Assembly (NCBI GenBank): GCA_018136815.1
Contig: CM030940.1
Location: 653,418-717,417, forward strand
DNA: 64,000 bases
Reading direction: 5' to 3'
From: Isochrysis galbana
Lineage: Eukaryota; Haptophyta; Isochrysidales; Isochrysidaceae
Part shown: positions 33,660-43,656 of the stretch, piece by piece
Position numbering within the stretch: position 1 is the first letter of the stretch
Layout: every line of letters starts with the position of its first letter
The notes under the pieces: generated by a model
The model's database searches: none
What the model was told of the DNA's origin: nothing
The model's input: the letters and a program-made list of their open reading frames with translations, nothing else
Made by a program: the position numbers and the translations under genes

Positions 33660-33900
33660 TGCTAGTAGTACTCAGTACTGTGTACAACTAGTAGTACTCT
33701 CTAGTTGTAGTAGTACATACTACCGTTTGCAATCGTAGTCTTGTAAGAGGTCTTGTTGGCTAGCATCCCTAGCCACATACTTTACACCGGACGAGCCATG
33801 CGCCAACCGCGCACACCCATCGCAGGGGAGGGGCTCCGTTGCCGATGAGGCACGGTCCCTCAGCACTAGGATTAAATAACTAGGACAACAAGAAAACTAG
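33660..33900 (+). repeat. TAGTA-rich inverted repeats and repeat F copy 2
   Basis: 33662-33722 consists of AGTAGTACT-type short inverted repeats. 33824-33895 (GGGGCTCCGTTGCCGATGAGG, GTCCCTCAGCACTAGG, GACAACAAGAAAACT) matches 19465-19535. Confidence 0.6.
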
Positions 33901-34311
33901 ACTTCAACTAGCACTAGGACGAGCACTGTGCGGCCGCGAGCGAGCGCCAGGGTAGGGAGAGCGAGGAGGAGCCAGGGGCCAACTCGTATGATTGGCAGGT
34001 TGGCAGGTAGGTTTATGATTTTCTAAGAGTATCGTTGCCTAGGCCTAGGCTCGTTCCAACATGGACAAGTCCTAGAGTCCTAGAGTGAGATTCGAGACAG
34101 AAGACCAGCGTTTTACGTTTGCATTTGCGGAGCACCTCGGATGCCGACGGCGGTCGTGGCCGCCGGGGTGCGCAGCAACGAGTGGCCGAGAGGAGAGCGG
34201 GAGGGGTACTCCTACTCTCCACTCTCCAAGGGCGACCCACAACGGCCGTCGGCGCCTCGGCGCGCGGGGACGCTGTGCAGGCTGCGCGGGAATCGGAAGG
34301 CACTGCCGTGA

Positions 34312-34365
<54 letters not shown>

Positions 34366-34507
34366 GGGGGGGGAGGGGGGGGGAGAGCGCGCGCGGGGGG
34401 AGACAGCGGGGGGGGGGAGAGAAGAGACGAGGGGGAGACGAGTGAGACTGGTCGTGGTGTGGGAAGGAAGAGAGAGGACGAGAGAGAGAGAGGGGGGGGG
34501 GGGGGGA

Positions 34508-34542
<35 letters not shown>

Positions 34543-34780
34543 CGAGAGAGAGAGAGAGAGGGAGGGAGGGAGAGGGAGCGAGAGAGGGAGAGGCTGAATC
34601 TAGCTCACAGGATGCGGTCTTGGTGGGAGAGCGCGGAAGCACGCCCCACCCCCCCCCCCCCCCCCCGCTCCCCCCCCCCCCCCCCCTCCCCCCCCCCCAA
34701 CCTCTTTCCGCTCCGTCGGAGCCGAATCCCCCCCCTCCCCCCCCCCCCTCCTCCCCCACTGGCGCCGGAGGACGGCGCGG
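34312..34780. repeat. GA microsatellites followed by poly-C tract
   Basis: (GA)n at 34315-34362 and 34507-34570 with G runs between, then C runs of up to 18 at 34649-34755. It lies 220-690 bp upstream of the Nudix-like start codon. Confidence 0.9.
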
Positions 34781-34998
34781 CCGAGGCTCCTCGCTCGCAT
34801 ACCTGCCGCCCCTGCTCCCCCAAACCAACCAGCCCGCCCAGCCACTCCACCCTCCCTCCTTCCCTACCAACCTACCTCCTCTCTTCTCCTCCCTCCCACC
34901 CCCAACCCTTCCCCGCCCTCCCGCCCCCTCGCCCATCCCCTCCCCCTTCCTCCCTGTCCTTCCGCTCCCACCCCCACCAGCAGCCCACCGCTTGCTGG

Positions 34999-35799
34999 AT
35001 GGCTCCTCTCCTTCCGCTTCTGCTCGTGCTCGCGCTTGGCCGCTGCCTCGCGCTCTTGCCCGCGGCGCCCGCCCGTCCGCCGAGTAGAGGGGAGCCGACG
35101 CGCAGGGAGGCGAGCCTCCGGTCATGGGGCGATGCAGGCCTTGCAGACGCGCACACCACGCTCCGCGTGAGTATGATGGCATCACGCGGTTCCTTTGAAA
35201 ACTCGCAGCAGCTCGAGCGCATGCTCTCCGCCCATGGGGTCGATACGGCACAGTGGGGTAGTGCTGGCGCTCGATCAGTCACCGACCTCCTCCGAGAGCT
35301 GGAGCTTGGCGAGAGCGTGCTTACCTTTTCAACAGGCGTCGTGAGACGGTGGGTCAATGTGGCCAAGGTCCGCATTTTCTCCTTGGAGCATCACCAGTTT
35401 CATTTGGTCGAGGCGCAGCAGCTGCTGCCGGATGGCCGGGTGCGTACTCGCGGGACCCCGCTCTCTGAGAAACTCAGACTCAAAGAGTCTCCTCTCGCAG
35501 CGGCTCGCCGAGGTCTGAGAGAGGAGCTCGGGGCTCTAGGCACAGAGGATGCGATAAACGTGGATGCCGCGTCACTTCGTCAGTGGCGCGAGACGCGGGA
35601 GTCCCGATCTTACCCCACGCTGATCTCCAATTATAACCTGCACCAATTCGATGCGACGGCGCTAGCTCTACCGAGGACGCGTTTTGAGACGGTTGAAGAC
35701 GAGGCCGCCGGGCCCTTGGTGCATGTGTGGGATTGGACCGGCCGACCCAGATCGTGTGCCATGAATAGGTGTGACCTTGCGACCATCATGTGGTATTGA
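34999..35799 (+). CDS. Nudix-like hydrolase with plastid-type presequence
   Basis: 266 residues, ATG at 34999, TGA at 35797. The N-terminus MAPLLPLLLVLALGRCLALL is a clear signal peptide, followed by an Ala/Pro/Arg-rich transit-like segment, as in proteins sent to complex plastids. The core has LERMLSAHGVDTAQWG ... SVTDLLRELELGESVL followed by a Nudix-like block: GTPLSEKLRLKESPLAAARRG then LREELGAL. The two Glu of EELG are kept, but the RE pair of the consensus Nudix box appears as RG, so catalysis may be altered. Similar one-domain proteins with DTxxWG and the Nudix block occur in algae and plants (recollection). Substrate unknown. The long open frame upstream of 34999 is only repeat sequence. 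Confidence 0.7.
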   Translation: MAPLLPLLLVLALGRCLALLPAAPARPPSRGEPTRREASLRSWGDAGLADAHTTLRVSMMASRGSFENSQQLERMLSAHGVDTAQWGSAGARSVTDLLRELELGESVLTFSTGVVRRWVNVAKVRIFSLEHHQFHLVEAQQLLPDGRVRTRGTPLSEKLRLKESPLAAARRGLREELGALGTEDAINVDAASLRQWRETRESRSYPTLISNYNLHQFDATALALPRTRFETVEDEAAGPLVHVWDWTGRPRSCAMNRCDLATIMWY

Positions 35800-36584
35800 C
35801 CACGAAGTCATTCTCTTTGGTGTACTCATGCACTTGGCATTTCCGTTGACACTTGGCGCCTTGTACTGCGTACGCTTGAGCGAGCATGTCAGCTAGCAGT
35901 GGTACGGAGCGGCAAGTGAGATATGTTGCGATTGCGGCTCGCTCGCACGTCGTTTTGTCGCGGCACCACCTAAGCACGGTCGATGAATAGGAGCGACGTA
36001 GTGGCAGCGCGAAGAACTTGCAGCTCGCGACATGATTGTTGCTCCTTGAACCCTCGGCTCGATGATCGTCCTTTTGTCGCGGCACCACCTTATCATGGTC
36101 AATGAATAGAAGCGAAGTAGTAGCAGCGCGAAAAACTTGCAGCTCGCGACACGACTGTTGCTCCTTGAACCTTCGGCTCGATGATGCCCTCCTTAAAATG
36201 CTTTTTTGAGTGCCCTAAGCCAATTGTGTGCGTGCGTGACGAGTTGGGCCTTTGTCGGCGGCTGAGAGGGCTAGCCTCAGGGGCACCTCCGCGTACATGA
36301 TACGTGATGTGCAGGTCTTCGTGCAGTTTGAATTCTGCCTTTGTGCAGTGTGCATGAGAGCGTTTAACTGTGCTGTTGCAACGCCCAAATGTAAGAAAAA
36401 CGTGCAAAAGCGTACCTTAGAGCATAAATTACTTAAAATTATGTCGCATTCGCGCGAGCGCCTGTAGGCTATTTCAGCTCTACCGTTATAACCGCGATGG
36501 TTAGTGCCGTCAATCTTTCTACGGTTGTGTGTATCGTCGTTCTTACGTCTACGATGACTCTTACGCTGTCTATCAATCACTTCA
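35800..36584. repeat. Non-coding region with a 119-bp tandem duplication
   Basis: 35952-36070 and 36071-36189 are two head-to-tail copies (TTTTGTCGCGGCACCACC ... CTCCTTGAACC.TCGGCTCGATGAT), about 90% identical by eye. The rest has no recognisable gene. Confidence 0.8.
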
Positions 36585-36885
36585 TTCATTCAATAATAAA
36601 ACATCTGAGCGTTAGTACTACTACTCCCACTAGCCCGGTACTATCACGACACACGACACCCCTTAGCGCACTTGCCCGTACACCTTGACGCGTGTGCTGA
36701 TGCCACAGACACATGCACATATGTACCCCTTCAAATCTCACCCCCTCGCAGACCCCCGGCTCCCATTATATCTCCCCACAAGTTACAATGAGGGGGAAAC
36801 CCACTGAGGCGAGCCGACTTACGTCGGGCGACTCACCAGGGGCAAAAGCACTGGGGGCTGTGGGGGGGGGGGGGGAAGGGGAAGG
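36585..36885 (+). repeat. Repeat E, copy 2
   Basis: Inverted relative to 19170-19460; contains GCGCACTTGCCCGTAC, CCCCCGGCTCCCATTAT, GACTTACGTCGGGCGACTC, ending in a G tract at about 36862-36875. Confidence 0.75.
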
Positions 36886-36984
36886 GTCCTCTCGTCCGTG
36901 AAGCTGAACCACCCTTACCGCTCTCGCCGCGAGGACTCCTCGAGAAGTCAAAGACTGCGCCTCGAAGTACCTGCCACAAGGGTC

Positions 36985-37138
36985 GGACCCCGGAAACCGA
37001 AGACAAAGGAACGAGGAACGAGGAGGGGAAGGAAAAGAGACGGAGGGAAGGGGCTAAGGGGCGGTGTCGGATAGTAGGCGGTGACTGCTGGCCACTAGTA
37101 GGTGTTTTAGCCCTGAATCTTCAGATTCAGATTTTTTT
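36985..37138 (+). repeat. Repeat C, copy 2
   Basis: GGACCCCGGAAACCGAAGAC ... AGGTGTTTTAGCCCTGAATC, then TTCAGATTCAG and a T tract. Inverse orientation to 28162-28545. It lies directly before the copia frame. Confidence 0.7.
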
Positions 37139-37249
37139 TCGTGACCTTGACCTGTGGTTGGTCGTTGGTGCATAGTAGTAGTATTAGGCCGATTTGTTGT
37201 TTCACGTGTTTGCTGCCCCATCTGCCATCTGCATCTGCCCCGCGTGACG

Positions 37250-40200
37250 CCTCCGCCCTCCCCCCCGGACAACTACAACCTCTACTTCGACCCGCTCGAT
37301 TTTAACAATCACCCCGCCGACAAACCACCACGTCTCATCTCTCTTCCCCCCGGCTCCACTTCGGTCCTCGCATACGATCTCGACCCCGACTCGTACCACT
37401 CATGGCTTCGCCGCCTCTCAACTCGCTGCATCCTCGCACACGAACCGTTCCGCCCTTTCCTCCGACAGCCCCTCTCTACCCCCACCCTCCCCTCCGAACG
37501 CCTCCTCGATCGTTCCCTCTCTTCCATAATCCTGGACTGCCTCTCGCCCACCGCCACTCGAGTCGCTAACTTCCTAGAGGACTGTCCCGAACGAGACATG
37601 GACAGCGGCCGCGCACTCCTCTCCCGGATCGAAACCTCCATGTCCACGCTAACCGGAGCCGCCGCCGAAGACGCCGAGGAAGCCTTCCTCGCCTTCCGTC
37701 CTTTCTCCATCGGCATGTCACCAGACGAAGCACATCGCGCCGCACAAATCGCCATCACTCGATACCGCCGCCTCCCCTCCTTCAACCCAACCGACTCCCT
37801 CGCCCTCCACCGCATGCTCATTCGCAAACTCCCGGATGCCATCGCCCCCCGCCGCACACAAGCCCTCCGCGAACTTAGCGAGGCTCACATCCGCGGCCAC
37901 ATCGCCTGGACCATGCCACAGCTCATCGCCACGCTCGCCTTGTGGCTTCGCCCTTCCCCCCCCTCCCCTTCTGCCTTCACCGCCACAACGCCGTCGCCTC
38001 CCGACCCCACCTCCCCCTCCGAACCTGACCCTACCGCTCACGTCGCCTCCGTCAATCTACGACCCACACGTTCGCACCGCCCCCCCGCCTGCTTCGTCTG
38101 CGGCAAACCGTCGTGCAACTCCCGCTCGTGCCCTCTCCGCTGCCCTACGTGCGGCGACAAGTTTTGCGTTGGCGCACGTCCCGCCACCGCCTGCGTAATC
38201 CACGCCGCCACGCCGCCCAACCCCCGAACCCTCACCAACGCCCTCGGCGAACCGCTACCTACACGCTTCTACGAGCACCTCGCGCGCCTCTGGGTCGAAC
38301 GTCACCATCCCCTCCCGCCCGCTTTTCCTTCTGCTCGCGTCGCCATCGCCCCTCCCCACCCCGACCAGGCCCCCAACGACGCCGACGCTCTCCTCGACGC
38401 TTACCTCGACGAACTTCCTCTCCTCGCCAACCCTCTTTCCCCCGAGCCCGCCACCGCCGGCCCGCTATGCTCCACCGCCTTCGCTCCTCCCATCCCGCGC
38501 TTCTGCTCTCTTGCCATCGCCGCCGACGCCCTCGAACCGTCCGTCTCCCATTCCACCGCCGCTGCCTCGCCCGCGACCACCTCCATCTCCTTCCAACTCG
38601 ACGGCGGCGCTAACGCCAACATCCTCTCCGACCCCGTCGCCTCCGCTCTTTGCCTTCACTCCCCCTCCTCCGGCATCATCAAAGGCATCGCTGGCGGCCT
38701 TCCTTATACCTCCGAAGCTTTGGCCCGCGTTTCTTTCGGTGCATTCCCAGCTTCCCCACACACCGTTGGTTTCCTCTGCGCCCCCGCGGGACCGAACATC
38801 ATCTCAGAATCCGTCCTCATCGACTCCCTACGCGTCACAATCCACAAGAGGCCCCCCCCCAAGCCCTCCGAATTGCTCTTTCCAGACGGTTCCGCTCTCG
38901 CTCTCCGCCGTGCGCATGGTCTCTTCTACATCGACGTTGCCTTCCACCCGAGCCCCCCCACGAACGCCCCCGCTGCCAACACCGCATCACTCCTGAATGC
39001 CAACGACTCTGCCCTCCTGTGGGCCGCTCGCCTCGGCACAGACTCCGCCGGCCTCGCCGCCACTTCCCGCTCCACGCACGGCATTCGACTCGACTCCCTC
39101 TCCCCCGCCCAACGCGCTACAGTTGACTCCAACATACCGCGCGCACTCGCTCAAGCCAAGCACGCCCCCGTGCGCAGTACGCCCACCCGCGACCTCGCCA
39201 CCCGCCCCGCCGCCCTCTTCATTTGCGATGGATTCGGCCCACACTCCGCCGCTTCCCCCGCCGACGGAGCCATCTACCATTTCGAAGCCGTGGATGAATT
39301 CACGTCATACGCCTTCGTCTTTCCCGGCCGCTCGCATACGATAGAGGACTGGCTCACTTTCCTCCGTCGAGTCGCTCTCGAAGCCCGCGCCCTCGGCCAC
39401 CAACCCCTTCGCCTTCGCTTTGATCGCGCTCCCGAACTCGCCACCTCCGACTTTCGTACACGCGTCGAACGAGAACTCGGCCTACTCGTACAGCTCACAT
39501 CGCGCGAGCACCACGAGGGCGTCGGACGTGCCGAACGCCACCACGACATCATCACCCGCGCCGCCGAGGCCATGCTACAACGCGCTCGCCTCCCCACATC
39601 CTTCCTCCTCCCCGCCCGCGAGTACGCCAATTTCCTCGACAATCGCACCGCCCGCCCCGGCGCCCCGCTCACAAAGTTCCAACGCTTCACCGGCACTGTT
39701 CCTTCCTTCGAACGCCCCGTTCCACTCATCTTCGGGTGCACCGTTGTCGTCGTCGAAGACGTGCGCGGACCGAAAGGCAGCCTCGATCGCCCTCGTGCCT
39801 CCATTGGCCGCTTCCTCGGTATTCGCGGCTCCTCTTATGTCGTTCTTCGCGACAACCGCCTCGGCGTCGTCCATCAACATCACGTGCGCCCCCTCAACGA
39901 GCTCGCCCTCGTCCGTTCCAGCCTGCCCTCCACCGTCGCAGCCGTCGACGTCGCCGTCCAGACTCTCGCCGACGCCGCCCCCCCGCCACCATCGCCAGCC
40001 ACCGACAACACTCACACTACCCCTCCCACCATCGACGTTCCCATTGGCACCCGCCTCGAAGTCCTCTGGCCACACCGCGACGGCGACCTCGCCTCCGCCT
40101 GGTACACCGGCACCGTTGTCGACGCCCACACCTACACCACCGGCCGCCGTCGCCACACCATCGCCTACGACGGCTACGCCGACGACACCTACGCGCACGA

Positions 40201-42307
40201 CCTTGCCTCCTCCGATTTTCAATGGCGCCTCCTCGACACTAACAACAAACCAACCTCCGTCCCACCCACCCCCCGACCCGGACCCGTTACGCGGTCTCGC
40301 GCCGCCGCCTCAGCTTTCGCCGCCGCCGCCCTCGCCATGGAAGCCACCATTGCGACGGAACATGTCGCCGTTTACAACTCCATCCTCGAACACATCCTCG
40401 ACGACGACGCCCTACCCTTCCTCGCCACTACCACCGACACGCTCGACGCTGCACGCGCACGCCTCCTCGCCGCCTCCGCAGCTCTTCCCCCTCCGCCTTT
40501 CCTCCTCATCTCCCCCGCCCCTCCCGAGCTCTCGTGCCTCAAAGCCACACAAGAAGTCGTCGATGTCAACACCCCCTCCGGCCCCGCGCGCTTCACAGTG
40601 CCTGCCACCGCCCGTGAAGTTCTCGCATCGCCACAGCGCGATGCGTGGCTGGCCGCCGATGAGAAAGCCCTCCACAGCATCCTCGCCTTCCCCGGAAATC
40701 GCCTCGTTCCCGTCTCCGTTCCCCGCGAACAGGGCATCCCCATCTCGCCGGTTGTCACCGCCCGCAAGATCAAGATCGACCCCGCCACTGGCGGGCTCGA
40801 CGAGCGTAATCCTTTCAAATCCCGCCACTGCGCCGACGGCGGTCGTCAGCGAATCCTTCTCGAACGCTCCGGCGACCCATCCACCGCCCACATAATCACT
40901 TTCTCCTCCGTCGCCGATGACCTCACCATCAAAACCATCCTCGCCGACGCCGCCATCCGCGACCACGACCTCGCCAAAGCCGACGTGCCCAACGCATACA
41001 TGAACGGCATCCGCCAACAACGGCCCCTCACCTACCTCGCCCTCCCCACCACCCTCGCTCATCTCACCGCCGACGACGGCTCGCCGCTCTGCGTCGAATG
41101 TGCTAGCTCCCTCTGGGGCGAGGAGCCGGCCGGACGCGAATGGCAGGACCGTCTCTACGCCGAGCTCGCCTCCCGCGGCTGGCTTCGCGCCGAAGACGTC
41201 AACGACCTATGGACCTTCGCCTCCCCAGGCGGCCTCTGCCGCCTCCTCGTCGTCGTCGATGATCTTCTTTTCTCCGAAGATTCCGCCCTCGCCCGTCAGG
41301 TCAGCCGTGACCTCTGCGCCCACCTCTCCGCCCTCTTCGGCGATGTCCGCTATGACTCAGATCCTACCTCGTTCAAAGGCTTCTCCATCTCCCGCGACCG
41401 CGCTTCCCGCTCCCTCTCCCTCTCTATGCCCCAGAAAATCATCGAAGCCGCCCGACAACATCTCCCCGAGCTCCTCGACGGTCAGCCCCTCCCTCCGCTC
41501 CCCGTTGGCAAGAAACTCACCGACCTCGCAGACGGCCTCGATCTCGTTCCCCACGGTTCACGCAAACTATCGCCGCTTCAGGTCCGCACCCAGCAGCTCA
41601 TCGGATCGCTCAAATTCATCGAACTACTTCATCCGCGCATCTCCCTCCTCCTCCACCGCCTGTCATGCGTCATGTCCTCACCGCCCGCCGCGGCCTACGA
41701 GGTCGCGCGCGCCACCCTCGTCATCGCCCACCGCGAGAAAGACGTCGGCATCACGTACGGCGGCCTCGCCCTCTCTACCTCGCCGCGTTTCACCGCCGCC
41801 ATCGCCGCGCACGTCGATACGTCCGAGCCCGCCCCCGCCCACCTCGAAGCTCTCGCCGACGCAACTTGGGGCGACCGCAACATCTACGGCATCCTCTTGA
41901 CCTTCGGCGGCGGGGCAATCCTTCACCAAACGAAGAAGCTCGCTCTCGTCGTCGACTCCTCCATGGAGGCAGAGGGCATCGCCTCCTGCAAAGCTGCTGA
42001 AAGTGTCTCGTACGCCCGCGAGATCCTACGCGCCATCGGCGTCCACCTCGACGGGCCCACCCTCGTCGGCACCGACAACCTTGCAAACATGCGTGTCGGC
42101 TCCCTGCGCTCCGCTCCCTCCCGCGCCCGCCACTTCATGCGTCGCTATCACGTCCTTCTTCAACGCGTTGCGTCCGGCGAAGTCGCTCTACGTCACGTCG
42201 GCACCGAGCACATGGCCGCCGATTTCCTCACCAAATGGCTACCCAAGCGCAAGCTCGATGCCTGCGTCCGCTACGCCACCAACGCATGGGCTCACGCGTC
42301 CGCCTGA
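37250..42307 (+). mobile_element. Ty1/copia-type retrotransposon gag-pol polyprotein
   Basis: A single open frame to TGA at 42305; open from 37154, gag-like from about 37280; first in-frame ATG only at 37598. Order: gag with a Cys-rich knuckle (CFVCGKPSC ... CPTCGDKFC, about 38090-38165), protease FQLDGGANANILSD (38590), GAG-pre-integrase, integrase (AVDEFTSY, LRFDRAPELATS, HHEGVGRAERHH carrying D, D and E), reverse transcriptase (KADVPNAYMNG at 40978; VVVDDLLF at 41247), RNase H (DATWGD, SSMEAEG, TDNLANM, HMAADFLTKW). Integrase before RT defines copia. No stop or frameshift is seen over 5 kb, so a recent or active element is likely. I could not find matching LTRs: after the stop there are G runs (42380-42408, possible polypurine tract) followed by TTGTTCATACC, but no upstream counterpart. 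The 5' end may be truncated or spliced. Confidence 0.9.
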
Positions 42308-43656
42308 CCACCTCGCTCCTTTGCCCCGTCCCTCCCCGCCTTCTGCGCTGCGTTCGTCGCCCGGACACCGACTCTCGCATCGGGGGGGGTGTCGCGGGTA
42401 GGGGGGGTTGTTCATACCTCTTCGCATCTTTCCCGCCATTAGGTTTCCTCGCGTGACCCCCCTTCGTTGTCTAGTTCCGTATCACGCTCACCTTTCCCGC
42501 CCGCTCCCGATAGGATCGTCCCCTCACGTCCCTCTTTCCCAATTCTCGCCTCGTCCCTCCTTCCCTCTCTCCCCGTTCCCACTGAGTGTTTTCCGCCCAC
42601 TGTCGTCTCTTTCTTTTCCCGCGCGTTCTCTCCTTTCCCCCCCCCGCGTGTCTTCTCTCGTTCCGGTAGCTTTTGTACGCTCAGCGCTATCGCTTGAGCG
42701 CTCCTGTGGCCTCCTGCCTTGTGTGCTCTTCGTCCTCGTTCTCGTCTCGCGTGACCGCATGCCGGTCGAGGTCCCTCGCTCGTCCTCAGCTCCTCCGTTG
42801 CGTGCCTCCCATGTGTCCGGTGGCCCGTGCCCCATGTCTCTGGACTGTACCTCACATGTTACATACATCAATCCTCTTGCCCCCACATGCAACACAGCCA
42901 CAGCTCCACTCCATCCCACACACCTTAGTTCATCGACGGCCGATGACGAAGGAGGGCAAGCTGCCTTGTGCTAAATGCGCCGCCACAGTAGTGGGTAAGG
43001 GTGAGGAGCGTAAGTGCAATCGGCGATCTCCGCTCTCCGGACTCGCTCGCTCACCATCACCAAGCATAAGTCATAAGTGTAAGCCTTTGCCAACTGACCT
43101 TGCGCGCCACTGAGCCACGATCACGCACGACACGCACCTCCGATACACCGAAATCCGCCTTTTCACACATCGGACACACAATACAAAGCACATTCTAGTG
43201 GATGTACAGACCACCAACTAATGTGCGCTGAAGACGATGGTAGAGTTGTGCGTGCATCATGGGAAGAAACATAGAGTGCGTAGCAGAGCTGGATGCGTGG
43301 TAGGTGCGCGCGTCTAGACTCGCGGTTCGGCAAAGCCTAGAGGACGTTGGTGGGCTTGTTGTAGTTGCAACGGTGATGCGTTCATGCACCACGTGGGGCG
43401 GCGGCGTCAGGTTGAGATGGTCGCTCAAATTAGAGCGCTGTCGCGTTTGAGGCGGTTGCTCAAATTAGAGCGCTATCGGACGTCGTCAAGTGTGATAGGG
43501 TAAATACTATCCCCTCTTTGGTTGCCCAAAGGTATCGCCGAGGATGTGGCCACCATGGGTCCACGACTCGCTTTCTAGGCTGCAGGAGTGATGTAAATTG
43601 CCGAGCACACCAGGCCTTTCGGAGCAAGGCGAGGACGTGCCCTGCCCATCACTATC
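42308..43656. other. Copia 3' flank and intergenic region
   Basis: 42440-42670 is C/T-rich and might be part of a 3' LTR, not demonstrable here. Two near copies of GCTCAAATTAGAGCGCT lie at 43424 and 43453. No gene recognised. Confidence 0.45.

Noticed and set aside
33193-33687. Proline-rich minus-strand frame upstream of REV1
   Set aside because: Made of the G-rich tract; low complexity only.
34459-34998. N-terminal extension of the Nudix frame through (GA)n and poly-C
   Set aside because: Microsatellite translation; a clear ATG with a signal peptide at 34999 is the better start.
42408-42974. 188-codon plus frame after copia
   Set aside because: C/T-rich, no domain, no start context; more likely retroelement 3' flank.
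43424-43475. Pair of GCTCAAATTAGAGCGCT repeats as a possible operator
   Set aside because: Only two copies 29 bp apart, no gene close by; no basis for a regulatory claim.
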